Shown: in pieces, positions 8,601 through 16,568 of the stretch
Layout of the letters: every line of letters begins with the position of its first letter
How positions within the stretch are numbered: the first letter of the stretch is position 1
Source of the DNA: Thermotogae bacterium
Lineage (GTDB): Bacteria; Thermotogota; Thermotogae; Mesoaciditogales; Mesoaciditogaceae
NCBI GenBank assembly: GCA_026988035.1
Contig: JALSLY010000084.1
Span: forward strand, 16,473 to 80,472
Direction of reading: 5' to 3'
Length of the DNA: 64,000 bases
The notes under the pieces: generated by a model
The model's input: the letters and a program-made list of their open reading frames with translations, nothing else
The model's database searches: none
Told to the model about the DNA's origin: nothing
Position numbers and translations under genes: made by a program

Positions 8601-9842
8601 TTACTGTCCAAGAAGGCTTTTAAGCTGTGAAGTTATTTTTGCAACAGCTTGATCAACTGTCAGCTGCTTTGTAAGAGCCGCATTAACGTTGGTGAATATT
8701 ATTCTTGAAATCTGCGGATAAATAGGAGACTTAGGTCTCGGTTCAGCATTTTGGAAAACTGACCAGAGTGATTTGTAGAATGGGTTTGCTTTTATAACTG
8801 CTGGATTATTGTAAACTGAAAGTCTTGAAGGATTCTGCCCAGAATGAATAGCTTTGTACGCTTCTTGTTCTGGAGAAAGAAGGAACTTTATAAGTTTAAC
8901 AGCATCTTTAACATGCTCACTGTTTTTGTTGATTCCAAGCTGCCATCCACCCAAAGTTGCAGAATGTCTAACATTCGGGAATCCTGTTCCTTCCGGAAGT
9001 GGTTCCACTCCAACTTTGCCTGCTACTTTCGAACCTTTACTATTGAGCAAAGGCCAAGCGTATGGCCAGTTTCTCATGAAAACAGCATCTCCGTTTTGGA
9101 ATATGTGACGAGTTTCCTCTTCCATGTAAGTCGTAACTCCAACCGGGCTTATTTTGTATTTGTAGATCATATCAACCATTGTTTGAAGTGCTTTTTTGAC
9201 CATTGGAGAATCGGACACCACTTGACCCTTTTCATTAAGTATCGCACCACCGTAAGAGTGCACATACTCCATGAAATCACAAGTAAGTCCTTCGTAAGAA
9301 GCTCCTTGCCACACGAAACCCTTTATTCCTTCTTTTTGCGATATAACCTGCGCTTCGTGGATCAATTCAGCCCATGTTTTTGGTGGCTCAAACCCATATT
9401 TTTTGAGTAGATCTTTTCTGTAATAGAGCAATCCAGCATCTATGAACCATGGCGCTGCTACGAGTTTTCCATTGTAGGTGTCAGCTTTCACAGCTCCTTG
9501 GAAAAAGTCTTTCAGCTCAGACTTGGAGAAATACGGATTGAGATTAACAAGAAAGTTTGCAAAAGCTGGGGGCCATATGACGTCAAGCATCAAAATATCA
9601 GGTTGAGGCATTCCGGCACTCAAATAGGTTACATAAAGGTTGTAACGGTCTGTAGAAGAGTTTGGCATCGGCATGAGAACCACTTTTATGCCTGGATTTT
9701 GAGCTTCGAATACCTTTATTTGTTGTTGGAGCACCACGTATTCACGGCCGACAGCACCGGCAGTCATAACCAAGGTTACAGCAAAACTTGAGAACACAAG
9801 AATGGATATGAGTGCAAGCGCTAAAATGATACCTCGTTTCAT
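8601..9842 (-). CDS. Sugar ABC transporter substrate-binding protein (family 1)
   Basis: A 413-residue extracellular solute-binding protein. An N-terminal signal peptide (MKRGIILALALISILVFSSFA) precedes text typical of family 1 sugar binders, including QPDILMLDVIWPPAFANFL, APWFIDAGLLYYRKDLLKKYG and AVFMRNWPYAWPLL. The sugar is not predictable from the sequence. It is the first transporter gene after the LacI-family gene, so it is probably induced by its own substrate. No lipobox Cys is visible, so anchoring may be by an uncleaved signal segment or it may be free in the periplasm. Confidence 0.88.
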   Translation of the reverse strand: MKRGIILALALISILVFSSFAVTLVMTAGAVGREYVVLQQQIKVFEAQNPGIKVVLMPMPNSSTDRYNLYVTYLSAGMPQPDILMLDVIWPPAFANFLVNLNPYFSKSELKDFFQGAVKADTYNGKLVAAPWFIDAGLLYYRKDLLKKYGFEPPKTWAELIHEAQVISQKEGIKGFVWQGASYEGLTCDFMEYVHSYGGAILNEKGQVVSDSPMVKKALQTMVDMIYKYKISPVGVTTYMEEETRHIFQNGDAVFMRNWPYAWPLLNSKGSKVAGKVGVEPLPEGTGFPNVRHSATLGGWQLGINKNSEHVKDAVKLIKFLLSPEQEAYKAIHSGQNPSRLSVYNNPAVIKANPFYKSLWSVFQNAEPRPKSPIYPQISRIIFTNVNAALTKQLTVDQAVAKITSQLKSLLGQ

Positions 9843-9887
9843 GAAAAATCCCTCCCTTTATTGAAATAGCCCTTTCGGGCATGGATT

Positions 9888-10865
9888 TCATGCAGACTCT
9901 CTTACCACGATTCTGGTCTGAAAAGCGATTTTCTTGGCCACCTCGTGGCCTTCTATCTTGTTTATCAACAATCGTGCCGCCTCGCGACCCATGATTTCAC
10001 GCGGCTGTTCCACTGTCGTTATTCCAGGTTGAACAAGTTCTGCAACCTCTATGTTGTCAAAACCGGTAACGGCAACGTCTTGGGGAACTCTCAATCCGTT
10101 CTTTATCAGCCATTTTATAACGCCAGCTGCAAGCACGTCAGAAGCACAAACAACGGCATCTGGAATCTTTCCGATTTTTAAGATTGCTTCAACATATTCA
10201 CGAGCGCTTGCATAAACAGCTTCACCAAATTCGTCACCTTTTTTGATAAGTTCTTCATCGTATTTGAGGTTGTTTTTCGTGATGGCATTTTTGAAAGCCA
10301 AAAGTCGCTCTCTTTCACTTTTAAATCCTAAAAATCCGATTTGTGATCTTTTTTTGGAAATGAGGTATTCGACAATCTCACTTATTGCCTCGAAATTGTC
10401 AACGTATATGTAAGGATTTCCCATAAATTCTTCTTCTATTGTGACAATGGGGATACCTTTGGCTTCAGCAACCGGCGCAAAATGTCTGTTGTGCCCAATT
10501 GCCATCACTATTCCATCCGCCGCTTTGGATTTTACCAGTTTGATATATTTTTGAAGGTCAAAATGATGAATATCGAAGCGTCCCATAAGAATGTTGTAAC
10601 CACGTGTTTCGGCGTAATCTTGTGCTCCACGGACTATATCTATAAAAAATGTATTAGAGATGTCCGGGATCATCACAATTATAGTACCGACAATGGATTT
10701 TCTCATGGTTTTTGCGGAAAAATTTGGTGTATATCCCAATTTCTCTGCTGCAGAGTAAACTCTTGTTTTCGTTTGGTTGCTGACTACTGCTGGATTGTTG
10801 AAAACCCTTGAAACAGTGGCAATTGAAACTTGAGCTTCGCGGGCAACATCTTTTATGCTCGACAT
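9888..10865 (-). CDS. LacI-family transcriptional regulator
   Basis: The helix-turn-helix is at the very N-terminus of the chosen start (SSIKDVAREAQVSIATVSRVFNN), followed by a periplasmic-binding-protein-like effector domain. The C-terminus has VAVTGFDNIEVAELVQPGITTVEQP, typical of the family. The frame extends to 10949, but ATG at 10865 lies behind AAAGGAGGGT, and the longer version would overlap the promoter. It stands at the head of the sugar ABC operon on the same strand and probably controls that operon and itself. Confidence 0.88.
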   Translation of the reverse strand: MSSIKDVAREAQVSIATVSRVFNNPAVVSNQTKTRVYSAAEKLGYTPNFSAKTMRKSIVGTIIVMIPDISNTFFIDIVRGAQDYAETRGYNILMGRFDIHHFDLQKYIKLVKSKAADGIVMAIGHNRHFAPVAEAKGIPIVTIEEEFMGNPYIYVDNFEAISEIVEYLISKKRSQIGFLGFKSERERLLAFKNAITKNNLKYDEELIKKGDEFGEAVYASAREYVEAILKIGKIPDAVVCASDVLAAGVIKWLIKNGLRVPQDVAVTGFDNIEVAELVQPGITTVEQPREIMGREAARLLINKIEGHEVAKKIAFQTRIVVRESA

Positions 10866-10966
10866 GTACCCTCCTTTGAAAGCGATTACATACATAAAAA
10901 ACGCTAAATTATATAATTTTGAAGAAAGATTAATAAATATTTTTAACAATTTTTATCCCATATAAC

Positions 10967-10984
10967 GTAAATGAAAACATTTAC
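10967..10984. promoter_or_regulatory. Operator-like palindrome upstream of the LacI-family gene
   Basis: GTAAATG-AAAA-CATTTAC is a perfect 7-bp inverted repeat with a 4-base centre, about 100 bases upstream of the regulator start. The position suits autoregulation, although the CG centre common in LacI operators is missing. Confidence 0.45.
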
Positions 10985-11244
10985 ATCAAATTTTCTCACA
11001 ATAGCGTTTGCCTTTTCAAATAAGATTTAAGGCAAATGAGGATGATTACTAAATATATATAGCGATCTGAAGCGATCTTTGATTCTATTCTTAGATTTTC
11101 TCCCTTATTCGCGCATTATCTCTTGTTTTTGAAAATAGAAAAATCATATTTCCATAGATTCTTCTGAAAAACCGTGAAAGTTTATACATCAATCGTACTT
11201 TAAAATGCTCTTTATCAAATCAATTTGACATGTGAATTTTTGTG

Positions 11245-11286
11245 TTATATAATACAGTTGAACAATTGATCAACTGTATTATATAA
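11245..11286 (-). terminator. Long AT-rich palindrome, possible terminator of the RdhA-like gene
   Basis: Arms 11245-11261 and 11270-11286 are perfect 17-bp complements, and the 8-base centre contains a further CAATTG palindrome, so 42 bases are symmetrical apart from one pair. It lies 23 bases after the stop of the RdhA-like gene. The minus strand continues with ACACAAAAATTC, not a clean T run, so termination is plausible but unproven. Confidence 0.45.
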
Positions 11287-11308
11287 GGGTGAATTTACCG
11301 AAATTCAT

Positions 11309-12301
11309 CTATGCCTTTTTCATCAACTCTTTTGGCGTATACTTTTTCAAATCCATCAAATCGATCCCATTACCAAAAGGGCAGTTTTTTATGCAAAGGC
11401 CACAATCAGTTCCTATTTTCCCCCAGAAAGAGTAACATTTCTCTTGCTTTATTTGCCAACGCAACTGTCCACCTATTGTTGTACGCTCTCCTTTTGGGAT
11501 AGCCTGCGTGGGGCACTTTATCGAGCACATACCACAAATATCGCAAAAACTTGCAAGGTCAACATTCATTCTTTCATCCGCTTTTAGAGGTATTTCCGTT
11601 GTAACGGCTCCGAGTCTAACAGCTGGTCCATATTTAGGAGTAATCAGCAAACCACTTCTTCCAATTTCGCCAAGCCCTGCATCCCTTGCAAGCAGAGGAA
11701 GAACAACCAAATAATTTCCATCCATGTGATTTCTCGCATCGTATCCTAACTCTCTTAAAAAATAAGACAATTGCATGCCAATTATCGCAGTTTGGACGTA
11801 AGTCATAGAACTTTCTACCACTTCAGGTAACTTGGGAGCTTGTTTTATATTTTCTTTTCTCATTTTTACTCCAAAAACGATAGCATAAGGCAAAAGATCA
11901 CTAACTTCTTCTCCATAATGTTCAAGGGGTCTGCCTCTGTGACTGTAATAATGATAAGGCTCGGTTTTTGCAATGCCCACTAAATCTGCTCCACAATCTA
12001 TAGCAATTTCTTTTAGCCTCTTTACTATCACCTTTTGATTTACTGAAACTCTTTTTTGAGAAACTTTTCCTTGAACTAGAGGACGAATATCTGAAAGGAA
12101 TTTGAAATTTGAAATTGCAAAATTCGCATCAATAGGATGGTAAGTAGGAGTTGTAGGTGAGCATATTCCCGGACTCTTTCTTAGCTTATCATCAATTGCT
12201 TTTTTATCCGGATTATTTAAATAATAGTCTTCGTAATTTCTCTTGCCCTCTTTATAAGTCATTCTGGCAAACATTGTGTCTCTTTCGTCATATCTCTTCA
12301 A
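11309..12301 (-). CDS. RdhA-like corrinoid/4Fe-4S reductase without TAT signal
   Basis: A 330-residue protein resembling reductive dehalogenase catalytic subunits. It has the N-terminal DERDTMFARM text, a central nitroreductase-like B12-binding region, and two ferredoxin clusters: C253/C256/C259/C263P and C289...C300/C303/C307P within CYSFWGKIGTDCGLCIKNCPF, a hallmark of RdhA proteins. There is no twin-arginine leader and no RdhB membrane anchor nearby, so it should be cytoplasmic. The start is TTG behind GGAAGAGGA. Epoxyqueuosine reductase is the closest alternative, but the DERDTMF and CY-FW-GTDCG texts favour RdhA. The substrate is unknown. It has no operon partner; the gene upstream is an IS remnant. 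Confidence 0.72.
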   Translation of the reverse strand: MKRYDERDTMFARMTYKEGKRNYEDYYLNNPDKKAIDDKLRKSPGICSPTTPTYHPIDANFAISNFKFLSDIRPLVQGKVSQKRVSVNQKVIVKRLKEIAIDCGADLVGIAKTEPYHYYSHRGRPLEHYGEEVSDLLPYAIVFGVKMRKENIKQAPKLPEVVESSMTYVQTAIIGMQLSYFLRELGYDARNHMDGNYLVVLPLLARDAGLGEIGRSGLLITPKYGPAVRLGAVTTEIPLKADERMNVDLASFCDICGMCSIKCPTQAIPKGERTTIGGQLRWQIKQEKCYSFWGKIGTDCGLCIKNCPFGNGIDLMDLKKYTPKELMKKA

Positions 12302-12482
12302 TTGTCCTCTTCCTTTCCAAGATTTCCAAACTTTTCAAATTTTGAAACCTTCATTTCGTAGTGTAGTTAAAACCATCAGAATGGATGTTATAGTTTCACA
12401 CTTCTAAATCTCCAACTTATTCATAATAGTAACTCGGGTGATAGCGTACAATAAATGCTGTAAAAGTTGAAAAAAGGAAAAA

Positions 12483-12624
12483 GTTCCTGTATCCTAAGAT
12501 TAAGAACCAACCAATTCTTAATGAATGGAGGGATACAGGAACCATGAATTCCGAAGATATTATACTTCAATATCTCGAAGATGACAAGCAAGGTGTGCAT
12601 AAAGTAATGGGGTGTAACGATTAA
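12483..12624 (+). mobile_element. Insertion-sequence remnant: inverted repeats and truncated transposase start
   Basis: A 12-bp inverted repeat (GTTCCTGTATCC at 12483-12494 with its complement at 12531-12542) encloses a second pair (ATTAAGAA at 12499-12506 with TTCTTAAT at 12515-12522). Directly after it, ATG at 12544 opens a 26-codon frame (MNSEDIILQYLEDDKQGVHK...) that ends at 12622-12624. The layout, a hairpin or terminal repeat followed by the first codons of a transposase-like protein, suggests an IS that lost most of its body. The family is not recognised. Confidence 0.45.
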
Positions 12625-12859
12625 GTAAAATGTGGATTCAAAAGTTTGTTGAGCTTGTTTTTGAGATAACCGTTATTTGTACATATCAAGGAGCAATATA
12701 AATCTGTTTGTAAATAGAATCTTCAAAGCGCGAGAATTGAAAAATATCTTCGTTTTCCCTTTCTTTGCCCTAAAAACTTTGTATCTCTCTTTTAGATATG
12801 TAAAGATTTATCTATTTCTTCCATGAACAAAGAAAGAAATTGCTTTATTCACAAACGAA

Positions 12860-12888
12860 TTGTATTTGAAGCAACAAGATGCTATTAT
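12860..12888 (+). promoter_or_regulatory. Predicted sigma-A-type promoter of proA-proB
   Basis: TTGTAT (12860-12865) and TATTAT (12883-12888) are separated by 17 bases, and the GAGGGGAG ribosome site and proA ATG follow at a normal distance. Confidence 0.6.
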
Positions 12889-12921
12889 AAACATACATAA
12901 AGTCGAGGGGAGAGTGATATC

Positions 12922-14169
12922 ATGTCAAACGTGAAAAAGCTTGCGAAAAATGTCTTTATGGCAAAATCACGTCTTGCATTTCTAACCCCAAAAGAAAAAA
13001 ATTTAGCACTTAAAGCGATAGCGGGCGAAATTGACAGAGACCGAAAAAAGATCATCGTTGATAATGAAAAAGATGTTAACAAAGCAAAAATTAAGGGAAT
13101 AAAAGACTCTCTCTTGGATAGATTATTGCTGAATGATAAAAGGATCGATTCTATAATAGATTCAATTACAAAGATCATCGATTTGGAAGATCCCACTGGA
13201 AAAGTAGATGCAGGTTGGGTTTTACCAAATGGCTTGAAAATAAATAAAGTGAGAGTTCCTATAGGTGCTATTGGAATAGTGTACGAAGGTAGACCAAATG
13301 TAACTGTGGAAGCGGCGACAATTGCGATAAAAAGCGGCAATTCTTTGCTTTTAAAGGGCAGTTCATCTGCACAAAATACGAATAGTGCTTTAGTGGGTTC
13401 GATCAAAAGTGCCCTCAAAAGAACTGAATTTCCAGATGGAACTGTTGAATTGATCGATGATACTTCTCACGAAGCCGTTGGAGAGATGATCAAACTGGAT
13501 GAGTACCTCGATCTGGTTATTCCAAGAGGTGGAAAAAAGTTGATAGACTTCGTTGTCAAAAATGCTACTGTACCCACTTTGGAAACTGGTATTGGAAATT
13601 GCCACATTTTCGTGGATGAAAGTGCTGATTTTGACATGGCACTTAAGATCATCGAAAACGCCAAAGTTCAGCGCCCTGGAACTTGCAATGCAGTTGAAAA
13701 AGTCCTTGTTCACAAAAAAATTGCACATCAATTCGAACCACTTCTCTACAAAAAATTATCAAAAATTGGAGTTGAATTAAGAGGCTGCAATGAAACAATG
13801 AATATAGTTCCTCAAATGCTTCCAGCTTCTGAAGCCGACTGGTCAACAGAATACCTTGATCTCATACTTGCAGTGAAGGTGGTAAATGATGTGGATGAAG
13901 CAATCGAACACATAAGAAAGTATGGTACGAAACATTCCGAATCGATCATCACAATGGACTACAAAAATGCTTTAAAATTCACATCGCAGATTGACGCAGC
14001 TGTCGTATACGTGAACGCTTCAACGCGCTTTACTGATGGAGGAGAATTTGGGTTTGGCGCCGAAATGGGAATTAGCACACAGAAAATCCATGCACGAGGC
14101 CCTATAGGACTTAATGAATTGACAACATACAAATACGTTGTCTTTGGAGAGGGGCAAACGAGAAATTGA
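12922..14169 (+). CDS. proA: Gamma-glutamyl phosphate reductase
   Basis: A 415-residue enzyme that reduces glutamyl-5-phosphate to glutamate-5-semialdehyde with NADPH, the second step of proline synthesis. Family text includes VRVPIGAIGIVYEGRPNVTVEAA, LKGSSSAQNTN, the catalytic Cys in QRPGTCNAVEK and DGGEFGFGAEMGISTQKIHARGP. The length matches the usual 415-420. It begins at ATG after GAGGGGAG and overlaps proB by four bases. The gene order proA-proB is the reverse of E. coli. It is one of only two intact genes on the left arm transcribed towards the proposed origin. Confidence 0.96.
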   Translation: MSNVKKLAKNVFMAKSRLAFLTPKEKNLALKAIAGEIDRDRKKIIVDNEKDVNKAKIKGIKDSLLDRLLLNDKRIDSIIDSITKIIDLEDPTGKVDAGWVLPNGLKINKVRVPIGAIGIVYEGRPNVTVEAATIAIKSGNSLLLKGSSSAQNTNSALVGSIKSALKRTEFPDGTVELIDDTSHEAVGEMIKLDEYLDLVIPRGGKKLIDFVVKNATVPTLETGIGNCHIFVDESADFDMALKIIENAKVQRPGTCNAVEKVLVHKKIAHQFEPLLYKKLSKIGVELRGCNETMNIVPQMLPASEADWSTEYLDLILAVKVVNDVDEAIEHIRKYGTKHSESIITMDYKNALKFTSQIDAAVVYVNASTRFTDGGEFGFGAEMGISTQKIHARGPIGLNELTTYKYVVFGEGQTRN

Positions 14170-15185
14170 GATGCGTCATCAAGATTGGGAGCAACCTTTT
14201 AGTGAGAGAAGATGGAAAAATAGATGAAGAGTACGTGATGACAATAGCACAACAGGTTTCAGATGCAAAGGATTTGGGCCATCAGATTATCATCGTCAGC
14301 TCTGGTGCTCGTGCTGGTGGATATGGTTTGGTAAAGTTCGAAGGAATGAGCATTTCTGAAAAGCAAGCTCTTTGTGCAATTGGGCAGATAGAATTGATGA
14401 AAATTTATTCGGAGAAATTCAAAATCTTTGGAAAGAAAGTGGCTCAACTTCTATTGACACGCGATGATTTCACAAATCGGCGTCGATTTTTAAATTTGAG
14501 AAACACCCTCATTTCCCTTGGGAAATTTGGTATTGTCCCAATAGTAAATGAAAATGATACTGTAGCGATCGATGAGATAAAGCTGGGAGATAATGACACA
14601 CTTTCGGCGTATGTAGCAATAGGATGGGGAGCTGATATTCTTATGCTGCTTACAACCGTTGACGGTGTGTTGAATAAAGATGGGAAGGTCATCGAAAAAT
14701 ACGAAAATGACGAACAACTTTTACGTGTCAAAAACAGTCATTGGGGCACAGGGGGTATTAACACCAAAATTGAAGCAGCAAAAATGTCATCTCGTGCCGG
14801 AATTAAATCAGTCATTGTGAATGGAAAATCTAACGCGCTTTCCATTATTTTAAGTGGTGGAAGAACAGGCACAGAATTTTTGCCCCGCAAAAGACTTCGA
14901 GCGAGGAAAGCATGGATCGGTTTCATGACTAAACCACACGGACAAATCTATATTGATAATGGAGCTGCTGATGCCATTATGAAAGGTAAAAGCCTTTTAC
15001 CTGTTGGGATAATCGAAGTGAAAGGGAATTTTGATCGTGGTGACACAGTAGAAATTATCAACAGTGGACGTTCAATTGGCCGTGGAATCGTTGATTTTTC
15101 GATCGATGAAATACGCGAAATATTGGCTGATGATAAGAAAGGATATGATGAAGTTTGTCACGCAGACAACTTGATAATCCGGTAA
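14166..15185 (+). CDS. proB: Glutamate 5-kinase
   Basis: A 339-residue kinase making glutamyl-5-phosphate, the first and feedback-controlled step of proline synthesis. The amino-acid kinase domain is seen in VIKIGSNLLV, IIIVSSGARAGGYG, VNENDTVAIDEIKLGDNDTLSA and WGTGGINTKIEAA. A C-terminal PUA domain starts near GQIYIDNGAADAIMKGKSLLPVGI. The start is TTG in a TTGA overlap with the proA stop, so translation is coupled. An ATG at 14171 is out of frame and is not used. The PUA domain suggests normal regulation, though proline-binding residues were not checked. Confidence 0.95.
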   Translation: MRCVIKIGSNLLVREDGKIDEEYVMTIAQQVSDAKDLGHQIIIVSSGARAGGYGLVKFEGMSISEKQALCAIGQIELMKIYSEKFKIFGKKVAQLLLTRDDFTNRRRFLNLRNTLISLGKFGIVPIVNENDTVAIDEIKLGDNDTLSAYVAIGWGADILMLLTTVDGVLNKDGKVIEKYENDEQLLRVKNSHWGTGGINTKIEAAKMSSRAGIKSVIVNGKSNALSIILSGGRTGTEFLPRKRLRARKAWIGFMTKPHGQIYIDNGAADAIMKGKSLLPVGIIEVKGNFDRGDTVEIINSGRSIGRGIVDFSIDEIREILADDKKGYDEVCHADNLIIR

Positions 15186-15194
15186 GAGGGCAAG

Positions 15195-15215
15195 TCTTTG
15201 AAGGAAGGTCAAAGA
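15195..15215 (+). terminator. Weak hairpin between convergent proB and deoxynucleoside kinase genes
   Basis: TCTTTGA (15195-15201) pairs with TCAAAGA (15209-15215) across a 7-base loop, followed by TCTTT. It overlaps the end of the converging kinase gene. The stem is short, so its role as a terminator is uncertain. Confidence 0.35.
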
Positions 15216-15829
15216 TCTTTCACAAAATCAGCGACCTTTCTTATCACTGTTTTTCGATCTTCCTTCGAAATCACAAAGTCGAGAGAGTCACAGTCAAGCG
15301 TTAAAACTGGAGAATCGAGTTTTTCTCTCCATTTCTCGTAAAGTGCATTCAAACGTCGAAGATATTCAGCTGATATTCCATTTTCAAATGAACGGCCTCT
15401 TCTCTTAACATGATTAATAAGAGTTGGAACAGACGCTTTAAGATATACAAATCCTGTAGGTTGTGGCAGGTGATCAGAAAATGTTTTGAAAAGTGCTGTA
15501 TAGGTTTTCCAGTCTCTATCAGAAATATAACCCATTTCATGAAGGTTGCGAGCAAATATTTCAACATCTTCATTTATCGTTCTGTCTTCGAGCGTAATAC
15601 CTTTAGATGCGTTGACTCTTTTCAAAAAATCAAATCGTTTTATCAAAAAAAAGAGTTGCGAACTAAAAGCCCATTTTTTCATGTCTTTATAAAAATCTGA
15701 AAGATATGGATTTTCCTCCACTATTTCATAAACAGGAATGTAGCCAAGTTCTTTTTCCAACATCTCAATAAGGGTTGATTTTCCTGCACCAATGTTACCA
15801 CATACTCCTATTATCAATATCAACACCAC
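15209..15829 (-). CDS. Deoxynucleoside kinase (dNK family), second of a tandem pair
   Basis: About 206 residues with a P-loop GVCGNIGAGKST near the N-terminus, the substrate-binding EENPYLSDFYKDMKKWAFSSQLFFLIKRF segment, LEDRTINEDVEIFARN (DRS-like motif) and a lid rich in Arg (VKRRGRSFE). It should phosphorylate a deoxynucleoside for salvage. Its start region (GTG at 15829 or TTG at 15817) lies inside the end of the upstream kinase gene. Which of the pair handles dA/dC or dG cannot be told from sequence alone. Confidence 0.88.
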   Translation of the reverse strand: MVLILIIGVCGNIGAGKSTLIEMLEKELGYIPVYEIVEENPYLSDFYKDMKKWAFSSQLFFLIKRFDFLKRVNASKGITLEDRTINEDVEIFARNLHEMGYISDRDWKTYTALFKTFSDHLPQPTGFVYLKASVPTLINHVKRRGRSFENGISAEYLRRLNALYEKWREKLDSPVLTLDCDSLDFVISKEDRKTVIRKVADFVKDL

Positions 15830-16409
15830 ACTCTTTCATTTTGGAAATAATAAGGTTGAAATCTTTTTTGCTTCGTACAAAATCGATCTTATCAGCATCT
15901 ATTGTCACAAAATTCCCAGAATATTTTGAAAAAAGTTCATCATAAGCTTCAACAAGATCGGATATATATTTTCCATTTATCGATCTTTCAAAGACTCTAT
16001 CTCTCATCGCTATTCTGCTCATAAGTGTATCTACTGAAGCTTTCAGATACACAACTATGTCCGGCTTTGCAACCTTCGAATCTAAAACGTTGTAAACACG
16101 TTCATAAAGGTTAAGCTGATCACCCGAAAGATTCATCTGAGCAAATAATTTATCTTTGTTGAACGTATAATCGGCAACTACATTTTCATACTTCACGACC
16201 CTTAAAAGCTCCTCTTGTTGAGAATATCTGCTTAAAAGGAAAAAGAGCTGCGTCTGAAAAGCCCAACGCTCTTTATCATTGTAAAAATTGGCTAAGAAGG
16301 GATTTTCTTCTACGATTTCCAGCACAGGATGATATTCAAACTCTTTGGATATCATGAGTGCCAATGTCGTTTTTCCAACTCCAATCACACCTTCAATGCA
16401 TAGATACAA
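15795..16409 (-). CDS. Deoxynucleoside kinase (dNK family), first of a tandem pair
   Basis: A 204-residue paralogue of its downstream neighbour, with P-loop EGVIGVGKTT, the shared EIVEENPFLANFYNDKERWAFQTQLFFLLSRY segment, VADYTFNKDKLFAQ and MRDRVFERSI. Tandem dAK/dGK-type pairs are known from Bacillus and Lactobacillus, where the two differ in base preference. The 35-base gene overlap implies co-translation. Repeat copy B lies immediately upstream, so the pair probably has its own promoter or is read from the amidohydrolase operon. Confidence 0.88.
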   Translation of the reverse strand: MYLCIEGVIGVGKTTLALMISKEFEYHPVLEIVEENPFLANFYNDKERWAFQTQLFFLLSRYSQQEELLRVVKYENVVADYTFNKDKLFAQMNLSGDQLNLYERVYNVLDSKVAKPDIVVYLKASVDTLMSRIAMRDRVFERSINGKYISDLVEAYDELFSKYSGNFVTIDADKIDFVRSKKDFNLIISKMKECGVDIDNRSMW

Positions 16410-16440
16410 TTTTCCCTCTCCTTATCATTCACTTTGCTCA

Positions 16441-16545
16441 GTTACCGCTTCTCGGCTATCGCCAGCGCCTACTACTCGGTTGCCACCTCAGACACAAAGA
16501 GGAAGTGGAAAAGATGTTGCGTACTATACAATCCCGCTCCGGCAA
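16441..16545 (+). repeat. Dispersed repeat, copy B
   Basis: Positions 16465-16494 are identical to 33793-33822 (30 bases). Flanking words GTTACCGC, GGAAGTGG-AAAA and CAATCCCGCTCC are also shared with copy C in the same order. It fills the 159-base gap between the amidohydrolase stop and the deoxynucleoside kinase start, a place with no other function visible. Confidence 0.7.
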
Positions 16546-16568
16546 CTCCACTCACCGTGCAATTCCAC

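Larger units (their letters stand above)
10866..11308. other. Intergenic region: regulator promoter and AT-rich palindromes
   Basis: No gene is supported here. It holds a possible minus-strand promoter for the LacI-family gene (TATAAT-like -10 near 10906-10911 with a weak TTATTA at 17-base spacing), an operator-like palindrome at 10967-10984 and the long palindrome at 11245-11286. The remainder is AT-rich without clear motifs. Confidence 0.5.
12302..12921. other. Gene-free stretch with IS remnant and proA promoter
   Basis: Positions 12483-12624 hold an inverted repeat and a 26-codon frame that look like a broken insertion sequence. The proA promoter lies at 12860-12888. I see nothing else supportable in the remainder. 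Confidence 0.55.

Noticed and set aside
8844..9410. 188-residue plus-strand frame
   Set aside because: Lies wholly antisense to the sugar-binding protein gene and shows no recognised domain.
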